Shown: piece by piece, positions 12,901 to 27,900 of the stretch
How positions within the stretch are numbered: position 1 is the stretch's first letter
How the letters are laid out: each line of letters starts with the position of its first letter
DNA from: Diphasiastrum complanatum
Lineage: Eukaryota; Streptophyta; Lycopodiopsida; Lycopodiales; Lycopodiaceae
Direction of reading: 5' to 3'
DNA: 64,000 bases
Assembly: GCA_029204225.1 (NCBI GenBank)
Contig: CM055096.1
Span: 75,611,521 to 75,675,520, forward strand
Program-made: the position numbers and the translations under genes
Notes under the pieces: model-generated
What the model was told of the DNA's origin: nothing
Database searches by the model: none
What the model saw: only the letters and a program-made list of their open reading frames with translations

Positions 12901-15900
12901 ATGTCACATGAATAAGAGCATCTATGGTCTGAAACAACCAGCCAGACAATGGTATAAAAAGAAGGACAAAGCACTACGTTCTTTAGGCTTTGAACCTTTG
13001 TTCGCTGAGTCGAATGTCTATATCAAACATGTCAAAAATGAAATTATCATTCTAGCTGTTTATGTAGATGAAAGATAAGTTAATTTCAGATGTCAAAAGA
13101 GACATTCCTGGAATATTTGAGATCACTGACCTCTAAGAAGCAGAAAGCCATCTAGGCTTACAGATCGAAAGAGACTTTGAAGGTGGCAAGTTGTATCTTC
13201 ACCAACACAAGTATATTCAAAAAACCATCGAAGATTTCAACATGATCGAATGCAAAGGTGTGCATACTCCCATGATACCTGGAACGATACTGAGCAAGGC
13301 AGATTGCCCGCAGACTCTCGAAGAAGAGAAGAAAATGGCAACTACACCCTATCGAAGGCTTATTGGATCATTGTTGTATCTTGCAGACAACACCATAGCA
13401 TTTGCAGTATACAGACTTAGCCAATTCAATCAGAACCCAGGATCGTTGCATTGAAAGTTAGCAAAAAGAGTGGTACAATATCTCCAAGAATCAAAAGACT
13501 ATGGATTGTGTTATTCAAAGGAAGCTGGATTTCGAATCGAATCTTACAGTGACGCAAGTTGGGCATCCATGAAGGATGATAGCAAAAGTATTTCAAAAGA
13601 TTGTACTTTAGCATCAGGCGCAGCTATACTTTGGATAAGCAAGAAGCAGACAGTAGTAGCTCAATCTTCGTGCGAGGCCGAATATGTAGCAACAGCTAAG
13701 ATGGCAAACGAGCTAACATGGATCAAACAAATGTTGGAAGGATTAGATGAAAATATTTCTGAACCTAGATAACACTTCAGCAAAGATCCTGTATTTCATT
13801 CGAGAACGAACGACATAGCTATCAAGTATCATGTCATTCGAGACTTAGTCGAAAAGAAGATACTGAAGACAGTCTTCATACCTACTGAGGAAATGACAGA
13901 TGATATCTTTACAAAGCCATTGAGTAAAGCTTTGTTTGAGAAGCAGCGAAGAAGATTGGGTTTAATCCAACTGCCCACTTTGAGAGGGAGCTGTAGAACA
14001 CCTCGACAGACAAGTCTCAATTCTACTAACAAAGTGTACAGTTTAATCGACAAAGGTTGAGAAATCGAATTCGAAAGAATCGACATTTATTCATCCGAAT
14101 CAACCAATGATAATTCGATCTTTATACATTCGACACTTACTTATTCAACCTTTATTCTTATTCGAAAGATAAACGAATCGAAAGATAAACTATCGAATAT
14201 GAAAACGAAACATCATTGTATATCAACCGTTTTAACGGTTAGATTAACTGTTTACAAGACGAAGAAGGCCAAGAGACCTATCCTGTGACAATATAAATAC
14301 ATGTACACTTACTCAATGTAAGTAGGTAGACTAACAGAAGAAGAGAAAAAGATTGATTACTCAAAGTTATAAATAGATTAATTTCCACTTCATTGGTGTT
14401 TCATACTTATCTGTTCTGATTATCTGAAATTATCTATCACACTCATACACATGTTTAAATACGCACGCTTTATTCAATCATAATAGAACCTGCTCTATTA
14501 GTATATAGACCAGATTCAAACACAATTGAAGACGCCGATATTCGTTTGATTTATTCAAACTTTTATCGTATTCTCTGAAGGAAAATTCCTAGTGTTTTTC
14601 CTACAATAAGGGTATAGGGGAATAACAATAGGTATTAGGAACACTCAATTTTTAGCTTATTGATCTGGTAATGCTTGATGGGAGAATTCATTGCTACTGC
14701 TTGTAGGGCTTCAGTCATTGATATTATATGATGCCTTTGGTCAAAAGAACTATCATTTGCTTCATCTATCGTCTCTTTATGCTTCATCAATATCAATATA
14801 TGTGGTTGCATTTATGACAAACCCTCAGCATGTACCGTTGGCATTTCACAAAGTACTCATCACTCAAGTCAAAAACAACATAAGAACGATGTTATGCATG
14901 AAGTTATCTCAAGTAGGATCATGACTACACCAAACACATCATAAGTGTTTGACAAAAGAACAGTCCAAACAATATTTTGTCATACAATTCATCATTCAAT
15001 TCCATGTCTCAAAGAAACTAAGCTACATCTTTTATAAAATCTCTTATTAATTACTTGATTTTCCAGATTTATAGCTTCCAAGAGCATTTGAACACGCGGC
15101 AACACAATTACCTCTCTAAAGCACGTGTGGATGATCTAGAAGTTAAGAAAGATAAGATGTCATATGCAAACTTTATAAAGATTATCTCGGTTTTGGCAAC
15201 CTAAAGTTTTCAACAATAGACCAATCTTAGGACTTGATTTGATTTTGTCCCAAAAGTGCAAAATAAAAGGACACATGCCACTAGCAATTCCACGTAGCAA
15301 CATGCACGAAGATAATTAATTTCCCAACAAGAATAGAAGTTTCCACTAGAAATTCACTCGCTTGGCACATAACATCGCCTTTTATAAGATATATTTCTAG
15401 CAGCTCTACAATAAGAGAACTATGATGATATCATGAAACATGTTGTAGGAAGAATTATAAAACCCTTGGTTCTAAAAGTATTGCAATGTCATTAGAGTGT
15501 CTCCATTAGTAGGTGACAAACGGCAACTGTCTAGGATAGATCTAGCTTGGAGGATCTCAATAGAAAATTTCAAATAAGCGAGTTGAATGTTGCTTTCTTT
15601 ACCTTGAGGTCTAGAGTCTGATTCCCTCAAGCCCACATGGGCATGCAAGATAAGAAAAAATTCCATATTTTTAAAAAGATTTCAAACCTCTTTAAAAAGG
15701 ATTTGGTCACTACTCAGAATAGTTGTGATGGTCCAAGTTTTCCCAATGCAAGTAGCATCTGGAATGATAGTGCGGTGTGACTAGGCAGACATATTTGGTA
15801 AAATGCTAACACATCACCAAATGGAACCTCAAAGAAAAATAAAATGTCATTCCAAGATTGTTAAAATCTTTTGTCTGATTGCAAAATTGTATATAGATAA

Positions 15901-18900
15901 TAGAGTTTCCTTCCTATTGGAATCGGTCGAATCGGAATCGGCCGAATCAGCCTATGTGACCTTTTCAAATCGGTCCTAGGGTTTTCGAATCGGCGAATCA
16001 GTTTTAGGGTTTCAAAACTCAAATTTTTTTGTAGATTTGTCTAGAACTTAGAAAAGCCAAAAACATAGTTGCATAATGCATTGATGATAACAGATAGATT
16101 TAAAATTCCATATTTTAACAATTAATTGTTTAAACTTTACCCGATACGTGTTACGTGACACTTGTATTATGTATACTTTTAGGGTTTGTACTTTAAACAG
16201 TAAACTTGAAAGTGATGTCAAATCATAAATGAATCATGAAACAAATAACAATGAAATTATAAAGGTATGAACTCAAAACATTCAACATTCAACAATCTAG
16301 ATTCCCATTTAAATTTTACGTACTTCGTAATTTCACTCTCTTTCACACACACACTCCCTTATGCTCTTACAATGAAGAACAACAAAATAAGAGAGAAGAA
16401 CGAGACCCCTTTGTAATCGGGTCCCATGAGAAAAAAAAATTTCCAGGGAATTCCGATTCGAAGATTTGAGTCGGCCGATCGGAATCGTGATTCGATCAAC
16501 GTCGAATCGCGATTTAGTGAAACTATAATAGAGAAGTCAAGCTATAGAAAAGTAGTTTAAAATTAATGCAACCAAGAGAAGGTAAAATTTGAGGCTACAT
16601 TCTGTCTTCACGAACCTTCAACTCACCTCCAAGCGCATACATAGTAAGACTTGAAATATTAGCAATAGAACTTTCATAACATGTCCTCCAAATTCTTCTC
16701 TTCCACAAAGACTTTCTTCAACTTCATCTCCCTCTGTACCAGATGATGTACTACAAGCTGATTCCATCCTTTGTAGAGAACCACTTAAAGAAGAATAAGT
16801 ACTTGCTCGTGGTTGGTGATATGCTCTATGAATTGAAGGATTTGACCACTTTGTGCAAACCAAAAATGTGAAACATTCTGCAATGCTGCCAACAACATGA
16901 CACTCTTCATCATGTACATTTTCTTGTAAAAAGGATGGTGTTTTAAGTCAAAAAGCATCCAAATACTCCCTAAGCAATTAGGAGTTTGTAGCACAAGGAA
17001 CATTGGCACCTATGATATGATTCATTAAAATCATAACTACAATAACACTTAGAATAATCAGATAGTTGTCACTGAATCTATAGGTTGTATGATATTGAAG
17101 AAGTATACGACTATTGCGATAAGGGCTTGCAACTTTGAAATTGATACATGTTTGGCATATTAAATGTGTTACAGGAGACCATTCTAATGGATATTACAGA
17201 TTAAAATTTAAAGGACTTCAAATACGCAAACTTCGAGCATAGTTTCATGGAGCTTTGGGCTCAGTGTAATGAAAATTTAAATTCAGTGTTCATCCCTTTC
17301 ATTTAGCGCAAATGAATGATGGAGTAGAATGTATGCTCAATAATAACTAGTATCAAGTTTGAGGATTGTCAATGTTCACATGAACAATTGCTTATAACTA
17401 CTGTCACGGTCAAGTTTTGCTTAAACTATAGATCACTTATATTCATGACTGCTAATATAAGGTCTACATTTTTGCATTCATTTTCAAGGAAGATAGTCAA
17501 TCAATTCCAGTTTATAGTGTGCATCGCCATCTGGTTATCTAACCAATTCTTCATGTTTTCTTTCCATGTTACTTGGTATCACTATTGCTTTTCTACCTTT
17601 ACAAACTTTTCTCACCATCGAGTGTTTTTTTCTTCATCTAGAACAATAATGCAACTCAATGTATTACCTACTCTTACAGCCCATTCAATTACAAGTCTCA
17701 CTTGAAAGAACCCTTTGCTCTTTCCTTTGCAAACTACTCTCTTCAAGGATGTCAATCACTCTCTTGGTTGGTAGTAATACTATTTGGCTTGGCATATATT
17801 AGTCAATTTTAAATTGCAAATTTACTCTTGGTTCGCAACATCTTCTTTTGAGGTTTGTAGTAAATAAAGAGACGATGGAAAAGCAATATTGTTAGTTGGC
17901 TGATGAAGATGCCATTTCAAGATTAACTCCCATCTCAGAGGTTATGTAGGCCTAATGTAGATAATGCAATTTTTTACATTCCGTTGCGACCCTGCAAAAA
18001 GCTACTACTTGGGACAGATAAGTGACCTTGCAGAATCCCAACTCTGAAGATGCAAGATTTAACTAAATGGACTAGCAATTTCATAGACAATCCTTAGTAG
18101 CTGAACCTTGTACCTTAGCTAGAATTGCCTCGGATTAGCATTGAAAGGCTTCTACATTTTCGTGGAAAAACCAAAAGACACTCAAACTAATTGGCAGTAA
18201 AATCACCTACGAAACAAAACAAGAACATATTTAAAACTGCATAAATAGTTGCGATAGGTCGCATTAATCTTTGGGCATTGCACATTCAAACAATGGACAA
18301 CACTGCAGCTACGAGTAAAAAACATTGGTAACTAAAGCCAAATATATCCAGCAATATATGAAGTTGCAACTTGCAAGGTGCAAGACAACAAATGTGGTCC
18401 TACTTACCCAAAATTTATGAAAAGGTCCCACCATCCAAGAGCGTCGACATCTCCTGTGCACATAAAAAGTGATAAAAATAAGAACAAGCTAAACATACCG
18501 ACACTGCATTTATAAGTGCTACATAAGCAGAAGCTTCTCGTAAATCATCATAATATGGACCTTCATTTTCAAACTGTTGTAAGTTGTGATTTCCAAAATG
18601 GTATCCAATCATGTGGTAAGACTATACCCCCATCTCTCCCACAAATAAGATGCTCTTGACTTAAGTGAGTCTGTGAGAGAGTTTAGCACATCATGAGGAG
18701 CTTGTACTTAAACAGACATAGTTGCATGATTTTAAATCAATGAAGTTTTATATACTTTGTGCTGTGTAGAAGTACCACAATATCTAAGCAAGCTGGACTT
18801 CTAACATCTATTCCACCATTACAATCAGGAAACAGAGCAGGCCAGAAAAAATCAGGGAGTACAGGTCGTTAAAACAAGGGAAACTAGCAAATTGAAATTA

Positions 18901-21900
18901 AGAAAAATCAAGTTGTGCTCTCGTGTTGCAGGCCGATAGAATCAATGAACTCAACTGGTCGCCATACTAGAGCATGCTTGTAACTAGGTGAATTCACCAG
19001 CAACAAATTGTACTCAGATCTGTGACTCGGACAGAACCAGCAAAAAGCAAGCCGTGAAGTTGTCAAATACATAAGGATTCATCACAACAGCAGCAGAAGT
19101 TTTACAACCACAGAAGCACTGCACACAAGGTCAATTAAATTTCTTGGATTGGTTTTCTTATAGTGGCTAGTGTGAGACATAAGAATCTGAGGCTGCTTTG
19201 GAGTAAGTCAAAGGCAAAACTGGCTTCTTGTTTGTGTGGTTCAACCTTGTTAAGGTAAAAGTGTATGACCAAGAGAGTTGTCTGTACGTGTATGTGAAGA
19301 AAAGACTTTGATATGTTAAGTTTAGCCTTGAGAATGAAGGTGGTTCCCTCTTTAGACAGCAACAATAAGGATAAGATGCCCAAAAGGGCCCAAAGTGAAC
19401 TTAACAAGGGCTAATTGGACTTCAAGATAATTGAGAAGTTAAGGAATGGGTTTTGTCTATAAGTAGACAATGGACACCATTTTAGGGATCCTTTGGCTCA
19501 TTCGCACATGAGTGAGCTTGGAGTTCTACCTCCTCTTCCTCTTGTAAATGAGCGCCATAGGGATCTCCTTGCTATGCCCAATCCACATGAATCCATTGCC
19601 CTCCATGAGGTTAGGCTTTGTAAAAATCAATTCACTTCTAGTCTGATTCTATGGAGACTATTGTCTATCTTGATCTTGTGACTATATCAACATGAATGCC
19701 TTGTGCTTTTTGTGTTAGTAGCTTTAGTTTCATGGTTAATGATTTTTTCTTCTGGTTGGCACATGATATTTCTGGTATTAGAGCACAAGCTCTATTATTC
19801 ACTATGAATCTACATCAATTTCAGTAGACATAGAGAGTTTATCATTTTTGTAGGTTTCTTTTTGCTAGTTTTTAACTTTGAAATTTTCACATCTATTTGG
19901 AACAATTTTTGATGTATCAACTCGTTTATAGTTTTGATTTGATTATGTGGTCATCTAAAGCTTTATTCTAGCTTTAATTTTCACCAGTTTGCAAGTCATT
20001 TGGGTGAGAGAGATGTTGAAATGTAAATGGAATTGCTTACATTACCATAAGTTACTTTGACCCAAAAGGTCGAGAGTTGTGTAACCATGGTCATTTATTA
20101 TATTAGGCCTACTAAACTTAGAGCTAGCTAAGTTAGTATGAAATTAACTTGGTAGGGACTCATGGGTCCACTAGGCCTAATTGTGACATTAAGTACCCCA
20201 ACTTGACATATTGGAAGTACCTTATTCTTTCTATGTAACTTATAGAAAGTTGGATAGTCAATAGTCAAGTAGTTGGACAGCCAATAGTCATGAAGTTAGA
20301 TAGTCATCTTGGACTATATATATGTGTGCATCCCATTTGTATGAGACACTTTTGTAAGCAATACTGACTATTCTCCTTGGCTGTCCACGAGTTTCTACAA
20401 GAGGGTTTCTAGCCATCTCTCTCTTTCTTTTGATAATGCTTTGTGTGATTGAATAGTTAAGATCCTGGAACCTTAGGCTTCTATTTCCTACATGGTATCA
20501 GAGCCTTTAGGTGATCATATTGCTTGCAGGAGGCCGCCCAATAGGAAGCTATCTTCTTCCCCTTTTGGTTGCAAAAAATCATCAAGTTGCTGATTTTTGC
20601 AGGAGAAGAATCTGTTCATCTTCTTATAGCTTTTTTGCAGGAAATTGCAGGGCACCTTCACCTATTTGAGAGCTAGCAGTAGGGCGCCCATGCTCAAACC
20701 AATTGCATGTGATCTTGACTCAATTACATGCTGAAAATTTCAGATTTACTTCTTAAATGAAGATACATGTGTTTTGGACACATTTCTTGCTGAAATTTCC
20801 GAGAGACTCTTGCCAAGATGTTTCAAGTAAAGAATGTGGCAAAGGTGGTATATCTTCGAAATCAACTTTCTATCTTGAAGATGCAAGAAGGTGATTTGCT
20901 TACAAACCACTTGACGAAGAGGATCTTCGAGAGGAGCTTCTAGTATTGAGGAGGTAATTGAGAACTCACAATTTGTATCTATTACTCTCAACTCTCTTTT
21001 GTAATTCTTACCTTCCATTTGTGTCATCATTGAGCATTTCTCTTAGGGGACAGCAAATCTCCTTCGACGAACTTGTTGGCTTACTTCTTCAAGAAGAGCA
21101 AACAAGGATCAACTTTGGTGAACAAGAAGATCAAGCTTTCTTTGCAAAAGGCAAAGGCAAAGGCAAGTGGAAAGGGAAGCCTTCTTTCAACACTTCCAAA
21201 GATGATCAAAAATCTAAGGAAGCTCAAGATCAAGGCTCCAAGAAGAAGGGTAAGTGCCACTATTGCAAGAAGTTTGGGCATCACATTGACTTATCACAAA
21301 GAGGTCTTCACAAAGCTTGTGAAAGTGCATGATGGAAGCAAAGTTCAAGGTGTTGATAACACCTCTTATCCTATCAAAGGTATTGGAGTGATCCCCATTA
21401 TCTTACCCAATGGTAAGGAGAAGTACATTCATAATGTACTTTATGTTCCAAAAATAAAAAAAAACCCTCATTTCGGTCTCTACAATTATGAACCAAGGAT
21501 TGGTTATGGAATTCAAAGAAGACAAATGTCTTATCAAAGACCCAAAGAGATCTCTTATGATCATTGTGTCGGGAACATTACGTGGCGGATTGTTCCTTAT
21601 GGATACCTATGAGCGAAGAGCTTCATCATCTTTTTGTCTTGTTGCATCAAGTTCACATTCTTTGGAGTTGGCTGAATTATGGCATGCTAGGTTTGGAGAT
21701 CTCAACTTTGCTAGCTTGAAGATGTTGAAGAGATTCAATATGGTTGAAGACATTCCTAATATTCAGCATCCCGAAGGACATGTATGCGAAGGATACATAC
21801 TTGGAAAATTTCAAAGGCAAGCTTTTCCAATTGATGGAACTATTAGAGTTGATGGCAAATTTGATTTGGTTCATAGTGATGTATGTGGTCCAATGAGGAC

Positions 21901-24900
21901 CGAATCCCTTGGAAGGTGTAAGTACCTTGTTACTTTTATTGATGACCTTTCAAGATTTACATGGATTTATCCTATGAAGGCAAAATCTGAAGTTTTTCAA
22001 CGCTTTTCTAGCAATGATAGAAAACCAGTTTGGGCACTCTTTGAAGATCTTACGTACCGACCGAGGAGGGAATTATATAAAGATCCATCATCAAATGACA
22101 ACCCCTTACACACCTCAACAAAATGGTGTTGCCGAAAGAAAAAATCCCACTATTATGGAGATGGCTCGATGCATGCTCAAGGCAAAGGGCCTACCTCACA
22201 AGTTTTGGGCTGAAGCGGTTATAACGGCGACTTACATTAGTAATCGGTGTCCTACTAAAGCCTTGAAGGTATTAACTCCTTATGAAGTTTGGTATGGTAA
22301 GAAGCCTGCTGTTTCTCACTTACGCATCTTTGGTTGCACGGCTTATGCTTTCATTCCCGATAAGCTAAGAACCAAGCTTGATGATAAAGGAGTTAAATGC
22401 ATATTTGTTGGCTATAGTAGTGAAAGCAAGGGCTATAGGTTGTTCAATATGGATACTAATAAAATCATAGTAAGTCGTGATGTTCATTTTGATGAGAAGA
22501 CCTCCTATGATGTTGCACCCACTCATGTCATGAAAGGGGACTTCCCACATGATACATATGTTGAAATATTTCCAGATTTGGTTTTGCCATCTAATCATGA
22601 AGAGAAGGGACTGCCATCTACTTCTAGTGGACAGCCCACTACCCCTTCAATTTTGCAGCCCATAGTTCATCAAGAAGAACCTATTTATGGTGAAGAGTAG
22701 CCTGTTGAAGACATTGGACAGCAAGGTCCAAGTTCGGAAAACATTGGACAGCAAGGTCCAAGTTCGGAACACTTTGGACAGCAAAGTGTTGACAAAGGTA
22801 AGGCTGTTGGACAGCCCAAACCAGTCCCTAAATGGTTGTTGCAGACTTTGCAGGACAACAAAGTGGATCATTTCTATGAAGGGAAGACTCGTGTCTCTAC
22901 TAAATCAGTAGGATTTGCTGATTTTTTTGATTTTGCTCGAACTTCTATTGAGGATGGTGCAGTAGAACCTGTTTTTTATGAGCAGGCCAGCGGAGTAAAA
23001 TGTTGGGAGGATGCGATTCAAGAGGAGTATAACTCACTCATGAAAAACCACACTTGGGTTCTTGTTGATCTTCCGCATGGGGCTGGAATCTTCATCTCTC
23101 AACAACGATACATTGAGCAGATATTGAAACAATCTTCTTTTTTCAAGTCACCGCAAGTAGATGCATATGATGGATGCATTAGTGAAAAGTTTCATGCGAA
23201 ACCTTTTCAATTTGATGTTTTAGCAAAGGCTGAAAAATTCAAGCACTCTTTGGAACCTTATCGAGGAGGGAGTCAACATGTCTCAATTAGTACTTTTGTT
23301 CAAAGTGTTAAGAGTGAGCATTTGTTTGGAGAGAATTTCTCATTACTTGAAGAATCTTCTATGTCATCCCATACCTCTTCGAGGGACAGCTTTGATGACA
23401 CCATCGTTGATGCATCTCTTGATAGTTTGCTAAATTTTTATGATGAAGATGTTGGACAGCAGGTTCAGTCATCTTCTTTTGGTCATTTACAACCCATTTT
23501 ACATCATGAGCAGTCCATTATGCATCAGGAACAGCCTGCAGAAGATTATGGACAACATGGTCCATGTTGTCCACACTTTGGGCAGCAAAGTGTTGAACAG
23601 CCCATAACAGTTCCTTGTCGGCTATTGGAGACTTTGCAGGACAGCAAAGAAATGTCTTACTATGAAAGGAAGGCACATGCCTCTTTAAAATCAGTACCTC
23701 TTGCTGATTTTTTTGGTTCTACACTTACTCTTCATCATGATGTTGGTACATTGCCTATTCTATGTGAGCAAGTCATTGATGGTAAGGTTCGGGAGGATGT
23801 GATGTCAAAAGAGCTTGGTACTCTTTTTTATTGTCCTTATGGTAAGAAGTATTTTCGAATAATGTGGGAGCCTATGATGGATTACAAGTCCATGTTTCGA
23901 CTTATTGCCAAATTTATGTTGGTTCCCTACTTTGGATGGAGCATGCAAATCCTCACCCTTCGACTTGATGCTTCATTATTACGCATTCTTTTCCTTTAAT
24001 ATGTTAGAGATGATTGGGGATGAGATTTGGACTACTTCGGTGCGAAGTTTATTTGGCGACATGAAGTTCGGACAGCAAGTTGCATTTTTCTCTTTCGAGA
24101 AGTTACTTCATGTTATGTTATGCATTTCCATTTAAGGAGGGTGTTGGAATGTATTGGAATTGCTTACATTACCATAGGTTACTTTGACCCAAAAGGTCGA
24201 GAGTTGTGTAACCATGGTCATTTATTATATTAGGCCTACTAAACTTAGAGTTAGCTAAGTTAGTATGAAATTAACTTGGTAGGGACTCATGGGTCCACTA
24301 GGCCTAATTGTGACATTAAGTACCCCAACTTGACATATTGGAGGTACCTTACTCTTTCTATGTAACTTATAGAAAGTTGGATAGTCAATAGTCAAGTAGT
24401 TGGACAGCCAATAGACAAGTAGTTGGAAAGCCAATAGTCATGAAGTTAGATAGTCATCTTGCACTATATATATGTGTGCATCCCATTTGTATGAGACACT
24501 TTTGTAAGCAATACTGACTATTCTCCTTGGCTGTCCACGAGTTTCTACAAGAGGGTTTCTAGCCATCTCTCTCTTCTTTTGAGAATGCTTTGTGTGATTG
24601 AATAGTTAAGATCCTGGATCCTTAGGCTTCTATTTCCTACACGAGATGCAAAACTTACTACAATTTTCCCAAAGCTGTCAAAATAGGTGGTTACACAATC
24701 TTGTTCAACTTTGTTCAAAATTTTCAGATCTGATTTGCGTGTTTTTTATTTTATTTCGCACAAGTTTATAGAGCATTGTCTTGGATTTCATCTAATCCAT
24801 TTGGCACGACATTTGGATCAGTTTTGAAAAAGCTATGGCAAACCCTGGTTTCTAACTTCATTTTTGCGTTAATTATCATTATGAGGGGTTGGGTCCCTCG

Positions 24901-27900
24901 TGGCAAGTTGGAGGCCAAAGCCCATGATGGGGAATTTATATGGAACTAACAGTGACTCATTGGTAAGTGGTTGATGTGGCCCCGTTAAGCTACTGATGTG
25001 TCCCAATGCAGTGTCTCAGTTTATTCCTAGTCTAAGGAGGCCTTGGAGGTTATAAGTATACTCATAGGCCTCCGTTTGGAGAGAGCTTGGATTAGTGGAC
25101 GATAGCTACATGTTGCTGGAGTGCAGTCTAACTCCTTCCACTATTGAGACATGGCTAGAGTTCCATAGCTAGGGGGTTAGATCCGTTCGATCTAGATTTG
25201 ATTGGGTTGGATTGATCCACCATTTGTTCCCTTTGTGTCTCTGGGATATGGCATCCTAATGAAGATCTTGGAGTAGGTCTTGATAGACACGGACATAAGG
25301 ATGTTGACACTAATCTTTGACAGAATCTCCTCCTCTCTATTGGACATGGAAAATCAGTACAAAAGGTGGCTTTTTATTCTTGGGGAAGGCCCTACCCCTT
25401 CATTTTGATTGGATACTTCAAATAGCAAGGATTCTAACCCAAGCCCTTCACTAATAACCTAGTGGTTCTAAATTAGCAAAGTGAGTTCTCACATGATTCA
25501 TGTGATTCTAGTTCGGAGTATCAAAAGCCTTCACGTGATTCATGTGATTCCTCCAACTTGCTAACTTAGCTTTTTAGCTAAACTTGACTTTAGGCCTCTA
25601 TTTCATTTATTTGATTCTAATGCCCAAGTCGCTTATTTCTATACTACAACTCGTAATGCCTTGCTAATTGTGCTCACTAGGTTGGGCTAATACGTATAGG
25701 ATGCCAATGCTCTCAGCATGCATTGTGGTAGGACCCGCCACATGGCCAACACTTTCACCAAAAGATTATCGGTCCTCAGAACCAAGAACCAATATCTTTG
25801 ATTTGTGAGGGAACCAATCACCATTACCCTAAAATTCCTAACAAGTAAATAAAACTTCATGCTCTAGGTGCTCCTCTACAAATAAGGGGAGAAAATTCCT
25901 AGAAAAACTACTTTCTGCTTACTCATTTGAAGCTAAGGTACTTTGCTACTTGGAGGCCAAAGCAAATATGTGAAAGAGTAGATGGTGACATAAACATACC
26001 TCTTAGGGCTTTTACAAAAGGTCAGAAAAGGACACAAGGATAATTGAAACATTTAGTTCTCTTATGTCTAAGGTACACAAAGGAGCCTAAAAGAATAATG
26101 GGCCACCTTAAATGTAGAATTAAGATTATAAGCATCTGCGGGTACTGATCCTTTTGAAACCATAACATCTTTACCTTTCATCTGCCATCTCAACATTTGT
26201 CATATCAAGAAAAATTGGTCTATATCATATAGCCTATAAAACAAGAGAGATTCACTTGCGTTGTAACTGATATGTAAGCTTCAATACCAAACGAAAAAGA
26301 TCTAACAACTTAGCTGCGGAAACTGTACATTCACTTTGGACCATATAACCTGGCATCGATTGATTAAGCCATGGGAATTTCAGGCTTCAAATGCACCACC
26401 CATGCCTTGAGACCATGTACAAAAGCACTATGCAACAAGAATGACAGTCATATCAGCCATGAAAGAAAACATCAGAATTACCGCAGAGCTTCAAAAGTGT
26501 GAACATGGTAGCTGCCATGAAGAAAACCATCGAAACTGCCACCCAAAAATGCTGCATTCCACACATCAGAAAAGTGATAATTTTATGTCAGAGAATCATG
26601 TGATGTCAAAGTTGAAAAACCAAAAATCCAGACAGGAAAGTTTCAGCGATAATCTCTGAAACATTTTTCTTGCAAGAATTTTAAAGATTTTGATGGTCCA
26701 ATTATCCTTCAAAATTTTCACATCAAATATAACAAGTATATCAGCAATTGAAATTTAAATAACTACAACCAATCGAAGGTCACACAGCATCTCACTTACT
26801 AAACAATGAGCAAAGTGAAGTTAATGGCTAGCACAAAGTATGGTGTAGCTAACCTTTGAACATAATGTCATACACTGAGGATTCACAACACAAAACCTGT
26901 TACCTCTCACTATAGACAGTTCAGAGTAAGCCACTAGCCAGCTAGTTCATTTGCAGACTTACAGTGGCAACACAAAAGTGTAGTAGCCATTTGGAGTTGT
27001 ATTACTATTTCGTTTGTACCCATCTTATAGATAGATAGTTTATTATTTTTGCTTTACTTCTGGCAAAGAGCTCTCTCTACGGTAGTCAAAGCCACAGGTT
27101 TCAGCCTCATTATTGAACTCAGCACCATCCTTATGTTTATAGCTCTCCCACATATAATAATTTCTCACGTATGAACAGGAACTAATGGTAAACCATTCAT
27201 TCACAAAGAAACTTCTCACAATTTTGCAGACAAGTTGCATTAAGTGGGTTCATCAAGAGAAGCAATAACGATCTTCATGACAATTAAACACATAAAAAGC
27301 AGTAACTCCTCTTAAGGCGCATAAATGGTTCACTAGCACTGAAACGCATGTGTCGAGTAGTTCATGGGGATTGCCATTTTACATGACATTATCAGGCAAG
27401 GGAAGTATTGCTACTAGGAAGAGTCCAGACTATGAGAAAAAAAAGAGAATGAGAGTTTGCTTTTAGGCTCAAGTTCTTTGTTGTGACCAAAAAAGTGCTG
27501 GATGTAGGGCAAGCAAAAAAACCCTGTGAACATATACGCTGCAATCATGGTTCTTGGAACCTTTGAAAAAGTGTAGTGTCTTCATGGAACCATATACCTC
27601 CAAAATCTTCAAATTACTGTGACCTGGGCCCTAGACAAAAGTTTAGAATACCAACATGAGCTACATCAAGGGAAAAGAATGTCGTTGCAAACTTCATTGT
27701 TTATGGCAGAAAGTTTTGTATGTTAGGATTGTAGCATCTACGAAAATTTGAATATTGTGACTTTTCTAAGGTCTAATGCATATTATGAAGCTATTTTCTC
27801 CTAAGACTACCCTAAAATTTTCCATCTTTACCTAGTCCAAGCTTTCCAACTGTATCACAATTTTGCAAGCGTGTTTGCAAACTCAAACTTTTAAAGGTGG

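Larger units (their letters stand above)
10152..14605 (+). mobile_element. Ty1/copia element A (rearranged, inactive)
   Basis: Two related LTRs flank a gag-protease-integrase-RT-RNase H order, which defines Ty1/copia. Gag is reduced to its start and one zinc knuckle. Part of protease and the integrase start are replaced by an antisense RT segment. Pol has several stops and frameshifts. The 5' LTR lacks roughly the first 75 bases found in the 3' LTR, and flanking target duplications do not match (CGTGA and ATAAG), consistent with loss or rearrangement of the 5' edge. The element is antisense to the host gene in intron 8. Confidence 0.9.
20014..24641 (+). mobile_element. Ty1/copia-derived element B (non-autonomous)
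   Basis: Full-length LTRs (20014-20492 and 24142-24641) run from TGTTG to CCTACA. A perfect initiator-Met primer-binding site follows the first and a purine tract TAAGGAGGG precedes the second. Flanks AGAGA and CGAGA look like a 5-bp target duplication with one change. The LTRs differ at few positions besides a roughly 22-bp extra segment in the 3' copy, so insertion was fairly recent. Inside, gag is truncated, integrase has a frameshift, and the RT catalytic region and RNase H are absent. It lies antisense in intron 6. Confidence 0.92.

Noticed and set aside
18415-18612. 65-codon minus-strand ORF as a separate gene
   Set aside because: It is an out-of-frame reading over exon 7 of the RING gene and adjoining intron.
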